Shown here: positions 47,991 through 57,403 of the stretch, in pieces | How positions within the stretch are numbered: the first letter of the stretch is position 1 | Layout of the letters: each line of letters begins with the position of its first letter | DNA from: Cohnella algarum | GTDB taxonomy: Bacteria; Bacillota; Bacilli; Paenibacillales; Paenibacillaceae | Reading direction: 5' to 3' | Assembly: GCF_016937515.1 (NCBI RefSeq) | Contig: NZ_JAFHKM010000002.1 | Coordinates: forward strand, 1 to 64,000 | Length of the DNA stretch: 64,000 bases | Translations under genes and position numbers: made by a program | Notes under the pieces: generated by a model | Seen by the model: only the letters and a program-made list of their open reading frames with translations | Databases searched by the model: none | Told to the model about the DNA's origin: nothing

Positions 47991-48076
47991 TATAGATCGA
48001 GAGAGGCTGGAAAACGGCGTTTTTTCAAGCTTCGGTCCTAATCTTCCCAGCTTATCCCAACCTTATTACGCGATCG

Positions 48077-48541
48077 TTATTTTGCCGGGTCGATCAGTTT
48101 GAAATCGTCGAAATGGAAGGCGGGAGCGACGATGCACGTCACGAATACGGGCTCGTCCGTCAGAGGAGTCGCCGTCTGCCACGCGCCTGCCGGGACAAGC
48201 GCTTGCGGGCGCTGGCCGGCCGCGATATCCATGCCGAGAACGATGCGTTCCTGCTCCTCCGGCTTGTCCCCTTTGCCGCCGAGCGTCAGTTGCAGCGGGC
48301 CGCCGGAGTGGAACAGCCACAATTCGTCGGACAATACCGTGTGCCACTCGGAAACCTCGCCGGGGTGGAGGAGGAAGTAGACGGAGCTGGCCGCCGCGCG
48401 GGCGGAAGAATAGGCGGGACCGAGCACGTCCTTGGGAATTTCGACGGATGCGCGCCACATTTCCCTATACCAGCCTCCCTCCACGTGGGGCTGAAGATCC
48501 AGGGCCTGGACCAGAGGGGATAATTTCGGTTGCTGCGTCAT
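48077..48541 (-). CDS. DUF985-type cupin protein
   Basis: 154 residues, single cupin barrel. N-terminal LQPHVEGGWYREMWRAS, SSVYFLLHPGEVSEWHTVLS, ELWLFHSGGPLQLTL and GAWQTATPLTDEPVFVTCIV follow the DUF985 pattern; His and Glu in these could bind a metal. The start at 48541 follows AAGGAGAG. A monocistronic gene between SDR and TraX. No reaction can be assigned. Confidence 0.8.
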   Translation of the reverse strand: MTQQPKLSPLVQALDLQPHVEGGWYREMWRASVEIPKDVLGPAYSSARAAASSVYFLLHPGEVSEWHTVLSDELWLFHSGGPLQLTLGGKGDKPEEQERIVLGMDIAAGQRPQALVPAGAWQTATPLTDEPVFVTCIVAPAFHFDDFKLIDPAK

Positions 48542-48709
48542 GATGTTTCTCTCCTTGCGTTCGTTTTTTTGCTAAATAGAGTGTAATCAATTTCGGGACA
48601 ATGTTCAATTCCGCTTTGAATTCCGAAGGAAAAGAAGGCCTATCCCCATTGTCGTTCGGACGGACGAATAGCGGCGCGCGGGCGGACGGCTCATCCGTAG
48701 GAAGGCTCG

Positions 48710-49392
48710 CTACAGTTCCCAGGGCAGAACGCCGTAGTCTTCCCCGTACCACCAAAAACCCGCCAGCGCGAGCAACGCCAGATGACCCGGATAAAAGGAG
48801 AGCCACAGCCAGCGCGGAACGCGTTTTCGGTCCCATTTTTCCAGCCAACTGCCGCCGAGAACGACTAGCATCGTCGGAATAATGCTGAAAAGTTGAACCC
48901 ACCATCCGTGGTACACGAAATAAACCACATTCAGTCCCCGTGGACGAGCAACCAGTAATCCCGCGGAACGTAGCGGAACATCAGCACCAGCGCAAGGCAG
49001 TACGCCCCGTATTCGAACGGCAGCCATTCCAGCAGCGCGGCGCCGGCGAGGCCAACGATCGCGGCGGCCGGTCCGTTCCCTTTAAAGCGATCCAGAAGCA
49101 TCATGACGATCAGACACGCCGCGAACGTGCCGATGACGTTGATCCGCTCCCACTGGAACGCGATCATGTAAGGAATTTGCGATATCCCGGCGAGCGCGGC
49201 AAGGCGGAAGAGGTATCTGCGCACGTTGCGGGTGCGGCGGTAGCCGAGCGCAATGCCGTACGCATACAGCGGAAACGCGATCCGGCCGATCACTCGCAGC
49301 AAATCCAGATCGGGAAAAAAGATAAAGCCGATATGGTCGATCAGCATCGTCAACATGGCCAAAATTTGCAAGGGCGTCTCTCCTTCTCGCAC
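48710..49392 (-). CDS. TraX-family membrane protein (one frameshift)
   Basis: About 227 residues with six or more membrane helices. The N-terminus (LQILAMLTMLIDHIGFIFFP, LRVIGRIAFPLYAYGIALGY) is the TraX signature; TraX acetylates pilin in F plasmids, but most chromosomal homologues in Firmicutes have no known role. The frame breaks at the C run 48937-48940. One extra base joins YWLLVHGG to LNVVYFVYHGWWVQLF, and the frame reads on to the stop at 48710. The ~120 nt between its start and the repeat array shows nothing recognisable. Confidence 0.75.
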
Positions 49393-49499
49393 TTGTAGGG
49401 CGAACGTATCCTGCTACAGCCATTTTACACCATTGTTCGACGGAGCGGTAATCGCGGCGGATTTGACCATTGGGGATTTTGCCATTGATATTTACCGGC

Positions 49500-49890
49500 A
49501 TTCCCGCCGCTTAACCGACATGTAGTCCGTCCGATCCCCTTCTAGCCCGCCAAACCCTACTCCAACACGCCATGTAGTCCATCCAGTCCCCTTCTTGCCC
49601 GTCAAGCCCGCCGCTTAACTGCCATGTAGTCCGTCTGATCCCCTTCTTGTCGTCAAGCCCGCCGCCTAACCGACATGTAGTCCGTCTGATCCCCTTCTTG
49701 CCGTCAAGCCCGCCGCTTAACCACCATGTAGTCCGTCTGATCCCCTTCTTGCCGTCAAGCCCGCCGCTTAACCACCATGTAGTCCGTCTGATCCCCTTCT
49801 TGCCGTCAAGCCCGCCGCTAAAGCGCCATGTAGTCCGTCTGATCCCCTTCTTGCCATCAAGCCCGCCGCTTACCCGACATGTAGTCCGTC
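49500..49890. repeat. CATGTAG repeat array 3 (eight copies, 51-52 nt)
   Basis: CATGTAG begins at 49519, 49571, 49623, 49674, 49725, 49776, 49827 and 49878. Units read CATGTAGTCCGTCTGATCCC then CTTCTTGCCGTCAAGCCCGC. The first unit resembles array 2, the later ones resemble each other. The eighth copy stops after CATGTAGTCCGTC, exactly where the IS66 terminal GTAAGCG begins. Confidence 0.93.
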
Positions 49891-49945
49891 GTAAGCGTCA
49901 AATAGCCCCACCTAGCGGCGGGAGCTCAGTTCGACTAATCTGTAG

Positions 49946-51559
49946 TTACTTTTTACTTAATCGGCACTCAGCCGGTAGCTCGTGCGACCATGGCATGAAG
50001 GGTTCGAGCGCGTCGGCATCGAGCGGTCCAGAGATTTGCGGCAACTGCTCGAAGAGGTACTTTAAGTAGTTGAACGGGTGCAGACCATTCTCCTTGGCCG
50101 ATTCGATCACGCTGTAGATTACCGCGCTAGCCTTCGCGCCGCGAGGCGTGTTGGCGAACAGCCAGTTTTTGCGCCCGATCACGAACGGTTTGATCGACCG
50201 CTCGCTCCGATTGTTGTCGAGCTCCAGCCGCCCATCTGACAGGAACGCGGTAAGCTTATCCCACTGATTCAAGCTGTAGGCGATCGCTTGACCGGACAGG
50301 CTCTTCGGCAAGGTTTTGGACCGTTGCTCCTTCAGCCATCCATGATAGGCGTTAAGCACCGGCAGGCTTTGCTCCTGCCTCTTCGCCTGTCGCTCTTCAG
50401 CGGAGACTTCGGCAAGGTCCCGTTCAATCGCATACAGCTGGTTACAGTAAGCCAGGCCCTGTCCTGCAACGGTTCCCAGCTTCCTCATCTCCGGCGGCCC
50501 TGCCTTCAGCGCCTCGTCGTACTTGCGCCGGGCATGTGCCCAACAACCGACGAGCTTCACGTCTGCCACCTTGTGGTACCCAGGGTACCCATCCACATGC
50601 AAATAGCCTTTGAATCCGGACAGGAAGTTGCGCGGATGTTCGCCGCCCCGCGTCCGTTGGTATTCGTAGAGTATTGCCGGCGGCACATCACGTCCGGTCC
50701 GATATAGCCACAGGTAGGACGTCGCTTCCGCGGACTTGCCTTCTTCGCGCAGCACCTGAAGCGTCGTCTCGTCGGCATGCAGCACTTCTTGCCGCAGCAG
50801 ATACGCCTTCATGGCAGCAAACAGCGGAGACAGCCATTGCTCCGCACCATACATCATCCAGTTCGCCATCGTCTGGCGAGACAACGTATAGCCAAGACGC
50901 GCGAACTGCTGCTCTTGCCGGTACAGGGGCAAGCCATCCACATATTTCTGCGTCATGACGTAGGCCATGCTGGACGGCGAAGCCAAGCTTCCGGGATAGA
51001 CGGGCCTCGGCATGGGCGCCGTGACGATGGGTGTCTGGATCTCATGACGCTCGCAGTGGCGGCAAGCATAGACTTGACGAATATGCCGCATGACCTTGAC
51101 CTGCGGGGGCACCAGCGCGATCTCGCTGCGCATCTCAGTCGTCATCTCATGCAGCGAGCCGCCGCAGCAAGCACAGGACTGTTCGCCTTCCTCGAGTTTG
51201 TACACGACGGTCTCTACCGGCAGGTCGGAGAAGTCGTCTTCACGCTTGCCCGTCTGTTTGCGGCGCTCGTACGTGATCTTCTCTGTAGGTGGCTCTTGTC
51301 CGGCTGGTGTGGCCAGCACTTCGGCTTCGTTGAACAGATTCAGCTCCATCTGGTCCGGATTCGTCTTCTCGCTGGAAGTGCCGAAGCGCTTTTGCTGCGC
51401 CAGACGGAACTGTTCCTCGTACCACTTGAGCTTGGCCGATAGCTCGATATTTTGTTGTTCCAGCTTCGCATTTTGTTGCCGAAGCTCTTCGATCTGAGGC
51501 GATTCCGCTCGATTTTCCATATGGTATACTTCGGCACGGATGGGAGCAACGCCTGCCAT
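49946..51559 (-). CDS. tnpC: IS66 transposase TnpC
   Basis: About 537 residues. N-terminal leucine-zipper-like coiled coil (SPQIEELRQQNAKLEQQNIE), zinc finger region (CACCGGSLHE, CRHCERHEI), then the DDE core with likely catalytic residues in LHADETTLQVL, YLHVDGYPGYHKV and LDNNRSERSIKPFVIGRKNW. The C-terminus (FNYLKYLFEQLPQ) is typical. No strong ribosome site is visible; 51559 is chosen because it lies 33 nt after tnpB, and 51520 is an alternative. Confidence 0.9.
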   Translation of the reverse strand: MAGVAPIRAEVYHMENRAESPQIEELRQQNAKLEQQNIELSAKLKWYEEQFRLAQQKRFGTSSEKTNPDQMELNLFNEAEVLATPAGQEPPTEKITYERRKQTGKREDDFSDLPVETVVYKLEEGEQSCACCGGSLHEMTTEMRSEIALVPPQVKVMRHIRQVYACRHCERHEIQTPIVTAPMPRPVYPGSLASPSSMAYVMTQKYVDGLPLYRQEQQFARLGYTLSRQTMANWMMYGAEQWLSPLFAAMKAYLLRQEVLHADETTLQVLREEGKSAEATSYLWLYRTGRDVPPAILYEYQRTRGGEHPRNFLSGFKGYLHVDGYPGYHKVADVKLVGCWAHARRKYDEALKAGPPEMRKLGTVAGQGLAYCNQLYAIERDLAEVSAEERQAKRQEQSLPVLNAYHGWLKEQRSKTLPKSLSGQAIAYSLNQWDKLTAFLSDGRLELDNNRSERSIKPFVIGRKNWLFANTPRGAKASAVIYSVIESAKENGLHPFNYLKYLFEQLPQISGPLDADALEPFMPWSHELPAECRLSKK

Positions 51560-51591
51560 AACATATGTCGAATTAAGTAAGGAATAGATTG

Positions 51592-51945
51592 CTAAATGAC
51601 CGTAGCGGCGGTCACTTTCGGGTGAGCCTGCCGCTGGCTGAGCGAAAGTCCGTCCAGCAGCCAGCGGAGCTCGCGGGTCGTGACCGTGACCGGATCGCTG
51701 TGATCCCTGGGCCACTGGAACGTGCCGCGCTCGAGCCGGCGGTAGAACAGCCAGAAACCGTTGTGCTCCCAATACAAGATCTTTAACTTGTTCCGCTCGC
51801 GGTTGCAAAAGACGAACAAGCATGGAGAGAATGGATTCAGTCCGAGCCCCTCTTGGACAAGAGCAGCCAATCCGTCGATGGATTTACGTAAATCCGTGCT
51901 GCCACAAGCCAGAAATACCTGACGGCTGGTTAATTCGCTCAGCAT
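51592..51945 (-). CDS. tnpB: IS66 accessory protein TnpB
   Basis: 117 residues. VFLACGSTDLRKSIDGLAAL, FVFCNRERNKLKILYWEHNG and WLFYRRLERGTFQWP are diagnostic of the IS66 Orf2/TnpB family. It is required for transposition in related elements, but its activity is unclear. It overlaps tnpA by 7 nt. Confidence 0.92.
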   Translation of the reverse strand: MLSELTSRQVFLACGSTDLRKSIDGLAALVQEGLGLNPFSPCLFVFCNRERNKLKILYWEHNGFWLFYRRLERGTFQWPRDHSDPVTVTTRELRWLLDGLSLSQRQAHPKVTAATVI

Positions 51946-52259
51946 ATGACCTCCAAAGCCTGCACCACGTCGCGGAGCAAAGCGGGATTGAACCCGGCGT
52001 CAACCTCGATGACGGCTGCGCCGATTCGGATGCGAAGGCAAGCCGAAGGTGTGGCTTCCGGCTCGGGAGTAATATGAGCTTTGACGAAGGTGGCTGACTT
52101 GACAGCAGCAGGGGATGAACCGCTTAGTCTCTTCATCCATGTATAGAGCCCGCGACGATCCACCTGATTGGCTTTGCACCATCTTGCTGCTTTTTCTCCA
52201 CTGGAACGGAAAGCGGCAATTCGTTCTTCCCATTTCTTCTGTACGTCTTCTCTGGCCAT
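51939..52259 (-). CDS. tnpA: IS66 accessory protein TnpA
   Basis: 106 residues with a helix-turn-helix-like N-terminus (KKWEERIAAFRSSGEKAARW then CKANQVDRRGLYTWMKRL). First gene of the IS66 element, probably a DNA-binding subunit. The C-terminal strand region (CLRIRIGAAVIEVDAGFNPA) is conserved in the family. Intact. Confidence 0.9.
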   Translation of the reverse strand: MAREDVQKKWEERIAAFRSSGEKAARWCKANQVDRRGLYTWMKRLSGSSPAAVKSATFVKAHITPEPEATPSACLRIRIGAAVIEVDAGFNPALLRDVVQALEVIC

Positions 52260-52344
52260 AAAAAATCCTCCCCCAATTGGACTATGAGGAGGATTATCTC
52301 ACGGTTATTGCAAGGAACGAAGGTGGGGAGAGTTTGACGCTTAC

Positions 52345-52702
52345 TTTGATGCACGTGGACGTCACTTCGAATACGAGTTCCGAGTTCGAGCAAATTCTGG
52401 ACGAGTTTTTCACTATCGAATACATGTTGAACAGGAAGTCTTCGGTCTGTGAGCAATTCCATTTCTTCCGGTGTCAGCATGTCGTCCAAGATTGAATGTC
52501 TATCATGTGAACAATAAACGCCGGATGGTTTGTTTATATAGGACTCCGTATCGGGTTCAAGGGAGCGCCATTCTGAAACTCGAATCCCGTTTGCCCGTTG
52601 ATGGATCTTACGGTAATAGCCCTTTGGATCCGCCTTATAGCTGATTTGAATGAAGTCCCCGTAAGGTCTTTGGCCTCCGCAAGCGGAACAGAGTACAGGC
52701 AT
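52345..52702 (-). pseudogene. Truncated CxxC protein cut by IS66
   Basis: The first 119 codons of an unknown protein, starting MPVLCSACGG (a zinc-ribbon-like Cys-x2-Cys) with a late VYCSHDRHSIL. Its frame runs straight into the IS66 end, so the rest is lost from this locus. It starts 2 nt after the stop of the helicase fragment, so both belonged to one operon. In Bacillus the DUF1998 helicase MrfA pairs with the nuclease MrfB, but this N-terminus does not look like MrfB to me. Confidence 0.65.
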
Positions 52703-52704
52703 TC

Positions 52705-54015
52705 TTAATCGATCCCTTCTATCAAAATCTTCAGCAGCATTTTGGCTCCAGGTTTGAACAATTCAATATTCCCTTTACCTGGGAGCTGCACGCAGCTAGG
52801 ACATCCTTCGGCACAAGGGCAGCTCTCAATAAGTTCAAGAGCCTTTCGAAGCACTTGCGGAAGTTTCTCATAGATCGCTTCGATGGTCCCGAGACCGGAC
52901 CCGTTCTCGCCATAGAAGCCGATAACAGGTCTATTGGCAAAAGCCGTCATCCCGCTCGCCGAAAACCCTGTAAAATCATTAGCGTCGCAGATAATGAGGT
53001 CAGGAATAACCGAAGTCATAGCGTGACCTGCAGCGTGAAGGGAAGCTTCAGCCAATAAGTCGATGGATCTGCCCTCATCCGCTAACTCCTGAATGCCATT
53101 TTTCAATTGGCTCCATTGAGAATCCGTTAGTGTAACCCACATTCCTTCCGGAATGAATCGGGTGACGGACGGATGATCCAATTGAACCTGCTCAGACTCA
53201 TGCTTCTGTCCGAAGTAAACCTTCTTATAACCGAAGACGCTTCGCTTGATCTCCAGTTCACCATAAGCTATATCGATTCCTTCGGTATTTTGCTTCTGGT
53301 AGGTCTGTATAATATCGATGACATCGCGATAAGTAGATTGGGTGTAGTAGGTTAGTTCCTGTATAGGTAATACAATAATTTCACCTTTTCTGCGATTGAT
53401 TGAGTCTACCCGATAGCCTTTCTCTCCAGGAGTCCAATAGATCGCGCCTTCATAAAAATCACGAAGAGCACTCCACTCATCCAAACTGTCTACTATCGTT
53501 TGATTTTGTCCCCGAATGGTTACGCTGTAATTTTTACCAGACATTGATCGAAGACTAAACTTGTCATCAACGATCGCCTCATCGTTAGCTGTTGCAGCTA
53601 CATGCAGTACAGTCTCAATATAATCTTCGAGTAATCCAGGAAACATGTCCTGCAAGTCTTCCTTCGTGACTTCTCTCCCGAGCTCTTCTCTTAGTAACGG
53701 GATGTGCATGGCTAACAACTTGTAATTTGTTGGATTAATCCTAACTACCTCGGGAGCTTTATGGATAAATTCAAGCGGGTTACGCATGTAATACTGCTGA
53801 AGCGGTTCATCCTGCCAGATCAGTATGGCAACACACTCGCCTTTGCGGCCAACGCGTCCGATCTGTTGGGAGAAAGCCGCTTTCGATCCGGGATAACCAA
53901 CAAGAACGGCAAGACTCAAATCACCGATATCAATCCCGACTTCAAGGGCATTGGTAGTAATAATGACATGAATATCATGGGACTTGAGCCGCTCAATAAT
54001 GTTCGCCGCCTGACT
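52705..54015 (-). pseudogene. C-terminal fragment of a DUF1998 (MrfA-like) helicase
   Basis: About 436 codons, without the N-terminal ATPase domain. It begins in helicase motif V (IITTNALEVGIDIGDL), has motif VI (QQIGRVGRKGECV), and ends with the DUF1998 four-cysteine cluster (ESCPCAEGCPSCVQLPG). Such helicases (Bacillus MrfA/YprA) act in DNA repair; relatives also occur in phage defence loci. It is cut off at 54015, where an in-frame stop and transposon sequence begin. Lower GC than the sigB region indicates foreign origin. Confidence 0.82.
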
Positions 54016-54078
54016 TTATGGCGGGAAAAAGGCATGAATTCGCCATTCGGTGTGGCGGAGCCAAACCGAATAAACAGC

Positions 54079-54130
54079 CGACAATAGCCTAATCCCTTCT
54101 GTACAATGACGGTGGATTAGGCTATTGTCG
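54079..54130. repeat. 17-bp perfect inverted repeat at the transposon's left end
   Basis: CGACAATAGCCTAATCC (54079-54095) is mirrored exactly by GGATTAGGCTATTGTCG (54114-54130), with an 18-nt loop. No T run follows on either strand. A second weaker inverted repeat (ATTCGGT/ACCGAAT) lies just before it. Confidence 0.85.
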
Positions 54131-54190
54131 ATTAAAAAGGAAAATGCTCCCGAACCTTTGGCGAGGATCCCCGGGAGCATTCACTTCATC

Positions 54191-54793
54191 ATGTCAAAAA
54201 TACTTTATTTCGGCCTTTCTTGCAAGGCTTATTTACGCACATTCGGAAATCAATCTCCTGACGTCCAGCTCTGCTGTGAAAACTGCGGTCGGCTTCTCCA
54301 TAAACACGGTCGTTATTGGCGAGGAATTGTGACGAAGCATGAGGTCATCCAGATCCCGATCTACCGTCGATATTGTCCTACCTGTAGAATAACAATCTCC
54401 CTCCTGCCGGAGTTCCTGATTCCATGGGCCCGGTATGCGACTTGGGTGCGAGAAGCGGCATTAAAGCGCAAGCACAAGGGATTCTCTTGGCGGCAGACGA
54501 CAGAAAGCACAACAACTCCTGCCGTGCGTTATAGCCGCCGTACGTTGAAACGCTGGTGGGCAAGACATCTGCGCCGCGCAGCGGATGCAGCACTATGGGT
54601 TGCTGGGAAACTCGTAGCCCAGGGGGACGACACGGATATGCTCCACCTTTACCCCGCCATGATGAACCCAACGCCAATGGATACATTGGATTGGCTGGAC
54701 AAACTGTTACCCCGATTCATCCCCGCTGGCGCATCCAGACGGGGCTATTGGACGTTTCTAAATGCGAGGTTACCTGTAGCATCACGCTTATAA
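54191..54793 (+). CDS. DUF6431-type transposon protein
   Basis: About 200 residues. A zinc-finger-like N-terminus (LCCENCGRLLHKHGRY, then RRYCPTCRITISLLPEFLIP) is followed by a basic helical region (YSRRTLKRWWARHLRRAAD). Proteins of this kind travel with DDE-transposase/ATPase elements; the role is unknown. The start at 54191 (MSKILYF) is a guess, since no good ribosome site is visible, and the last ~20 residues look out of frame, so the gene may be slightly damaged. Confidence 0.55.
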   Translation: MSKILYFGLSCKAYLRTFGNQSPDVQLCCENCGRLLHKHGRYWRGIVTKHEVIQIPIYRRYCPTCRITISLLPEFLIPWARYATWVREAALKRKHKGFSWRQTTESTTTPAVRYSRRTLKRWWARHLRRAADAALWVAGKLVAQGDDTDMLHLYPAMMNPTPMDTLDWLDKLLPRFIPAGASRRGYWTFLNARLPVASRL

Positions 54794-54965
54794 ATCCCTT
54801 CAGCATCCACCGCCAAGGAGCAAGGCAAACGAAAATCGCCTCCAAAATTGCTTTAAAAATCGCCTGGACGGCAAGTTGCCCTCCTGATCCCACAAAATAT
54901 GCGCCCTCCCTGGCTTCTAGCGTCTATGCGATACTCTCATAGACCACAGGGAGAGGAGATTTAGC

Positions 54966-56347
54966 ATGGATGAGCAAGCAAGGCAGCAAGAAGCCAACTT
55001 CCGTTATGGCTTAATTGCATCACTGGTTAGCCGCAAATTGGATCCCGGAGAACAGATGGCGTTGATGCGCGAAATTGTAAGCCATGAGTATGAAACGTCG
55101 TCGGGACAGCGAAGGAGAATTAGTCTACGAACGCTTGAGCGATATTTAAAAGCGTATCGCGAAGGCGGATGGGAGGCGCTGTTGCCCTCCGTCCGAGCAG
55201 ACAAACTCACGACCAGGGAAATCCCCGAGGATGTGCTTGCCAAAGCGATTGCCTTAAAGCAGGAGCAACCCGGCCGAAGCGTCAGGCAGATTATTGCGAT
55301 TCTGGAACTGGCGGCATTCGTGGCCCCCGGCACCCTGAAAGAAAGCACGCTTAGCAAGCAGCTTCGCCGCCGCGGCGTCACGCGCAAAGCGTTACTGAAT
55401 ACGGGGTGGAGCCACTTTCGCCGGTTTGAAGCCACGCACCGAAATAGCATGTGGCAAGGCGATGTGCAGCATACCCTTTACCTTCCGCATCCGGACAAGC
55501 CCGGCAAGAAGGTCATGGCCTATCTGGTTATTTTCATTGACGATTACTCTCGCTTCGTTGTGCATGGCCAGTTCTATTTCGAGGAACGTGTGGCCCGGCT
55601 GGAGGATTGCCTGAAGAAGGCGATTTTAAAGAACGGAGTGCCGGAAATGATCTATGTCGATAACGGCGCCATCTATTCTTCACACCATTTTGAGCGGATT
55701 TGCGGGCGACTGGGGGCAGAGCTTAAGCATACTCGCCCCGGACGTCCTATGGGACGCGGGAAGCAAGAAAAGTTCTTCCGATTTGTCGACCAGAGCTTTG
55801 TGCCGGAGGCATACGACCTGATTGAACAAGGGAAGATCCAGACGCTTAACGATTTGAATCGATTCTTCTCGGCGTGGCTTGAGATTGCTTACCACCAGAA
55901 AGTCCACACAGCTTTAAGCAGCGCCCAGTCGACCGATACCAAAAAGACGACCACCCGATTCGCATGTTGCCGCCGCATGAACTCATAGAAGTATTCTTGC
56001 TGGAGGAATCCCGCAAAGTGGACAAAACGGGATGCATCTCGCTGCTGGGCACGATATTCGAGGTCCAGACAGAGCTTGCCGGCTCGAAGATTCAGGTGCG
56101 ATTCGATCCGCACGACCTGTCCGTCATCCAGGTGTGGAAGGACGGCCAGCGCTATGAAGACGCGAAGCCAATGAAGCTCCGCGATCCGAAAAACCGGCCG
56201 AAGCAGGATGAACCGAAGGCCGTCATGCAACCGCCGAAGACGGGCCTCAACTATGTGGAATTATTGGTGGAAGAACAGAAACGGCAGACCCGCGAAGCGC
56301 AAGGCGCTGCGCTTTCGCGAGCGATGAAAGAGGTGAATCGCTCATGA
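54966..56347 (+). CDS. Integrase-core (DDE) transposase of the transposon (one frameshift)
   Basis: About 460 residues. N-terminal helix-turn-helix region (RRISLRTLERYLKAYREGGW), then an RNase H-like core with likely catalytic acids in MWQGDVQHTLYLP, MIYVDNGAIYSSHHF and GRGKQEKFFRFV. A Mu-type C-terminal barrel follows (CISLLGTIFEVQTELAGSKI, QVRFDPHDLSVIQVW). The frame shifts near 55930 (ALSSAQST..). GGAGAGGAG precedes the ATG. It overlaps the ATPase gene start by 4 nt. Confidence 0.8.
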
Positions 56348-57146
56348 TTCGTGGTTTCTTCGGGTGGGAGCGCGTTCCGTTCACCCGGGAGATTGAAACA
56401 CGGCATCTGCACCGCTCCAAGCGATTCGAAGAATGTGTAGCACGGATGCAGTATATGGTGATGACTCGCTCGATTGGCTGCGTCACCGGTGAAATTGGCT
56501 GCGGCAAGTCGACAGCCGTTCGCTACTTGAAAGACCAACTGGATCCGAACAAGTACCGGTTTATCTATCTGTCGGATGCGAATCTGAAACCAAGGGACTT
56601 TTACCGTGAACTCCTCCACCACTTCGGCTTGCCGCCCAAGTTTCTGCGCAGCGAAGCCAAACGGCAATTCCAGCACCTCGTATGGGATTTGTACGAGAAC
56701 CAGCAGAAGGTCGCCGTTATTGTCGTGGATGAAGCGCACCTGCTTTCAGGAGACATGCTGCAAGAAATACGCTTTTTGACGAATTTTCGTATGGACTCGA
56801 TTTCGCCGCTTGCCCTGCTGCTCATTGGACAGCCGGAACTACAGGCCACGTTGCAACTGAGAATCTTCAAGCCGATTACACAGCGGATGAACGTGCGTTT
56901 TCATTTGGAAGGCTTGTCGCTCGAGGAGTGCCGCGATTACATCTCCCACCAATTGGAGGTTGCCGGAAGTACAGGGCCGGTGTTTACGACAGAAGCGATG
57001 GACGCCATATACGCGCATGCTCGGGGATATGCCGAGAGATAAATAACGTCTGCACCGCTGCGCTTCTGGATGCAGTGCTGCGAAAAGACAAAATGATTGA
57101 TACCGTCCATGTGACGAGGATCCTAGCTGAATTTAAGGAACAGTGA
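56344..57146 (+). CDS. ExeA/TniB-like AAA ATPase of the transposon (one frameshift)
   Basis: About 267 residues. Walker A GEIGCGKST, Walker B VAVIVVDEAHLL, sensor region LALLLIGQPELQ and FHLEGLSLEECRDYISHQL fit the ExeA/IstB/TniB group, which assists target choice by Mu/Tn7-like transposases. The frame stops at 57042 (RGYAER), but one extra C near 57030 gives REINNVCTAALLDAVL and a stop at 57146. Confidence 0.8.
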
Positions 57147-57149
57147 GGG

Positions 57150-57380
57150 ATGACAAATATGAATGAGATACGATTTCATGGAGATACCGAGCGTTGGAAC
57201 GTGTACGATGGAGAAGAGTTGCTTTGCTCGCTACGTTGTGGTGATGCCGTGATGATTCAAGTAGGAAAGCACTTCTTGCCATCCAACCTTGAGCTCGATA
57301 CGGACTGGTACGTGAAGTTTGGAAATTCGAAGTTCTGGCTCCACCGACATGCCAAGTACCGCGTCCGACCGCTGTTCTAA
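57150..57380 (+). CDS. DUF5348-type small protein
   Basis: 76 residues, compact and beta-rich (EIRFHGDTERWNVYDGEELL, LELDTDWYVKFGNSKFWLHR). It resembles the DUF5348 proteins I know beside such transposases; function unknown. The start at 57150 has AAGGAA 9 nt upstream and lies 3 nt after the ATPase stop. Terminated by a UUCG hairpin immediately downstream. Confidence 0.65.
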   Translation: MTNMNEIRFHGDTERWNVYDGEELLCSLRCGDAVMIQVGKHFLPSNLELDTDWYVKFGNSKFWLHRHAKYRVRPLF

Positions 57381-57403
57381 CTGCTCTTCGGAGCAGTTTT
57401 TTT
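57379..57403 (+). terminator. UUCG-tetraloop terminator
   Basis: AACTGCTC (57379-57386), TTCG loop, GAGCAGTT (57391-57398), then T run to 57403. A textbook rho-independent terminator for the transposon genes. Confidence 0.92.

Larger units (their letters stand above)
49891..52344 (-). mobile_element. IS66-family insertion sequence
   Basis: The left end is GTAAGCGTCAAATAGCCCC (49891-49909). The right end, GGGGAGAGTTTGACGCTTAC (52325-52344), is its inverted copy with few mismatches. It carries tnpA-tnpB-tnpC in the usual order. The 8 bp on either side (AGTCCGTC and TTTGATGC) do not match, so the expected target duplication is absent. Confidence 0.92.

Noticed and set aside
49500..49890. CRISPR array
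   Set aside because: The whole 51-52 nt unit is repeated with no unique spacers, and no cas genes are present.
49500..49890. AGAAGGGG followed by ATG in each unit on the minus strand, as a run of small ORFs
   Set aside because: Spacing is poor, frames run together without stops, and the array 1 version does not keep the motif; probably chance.
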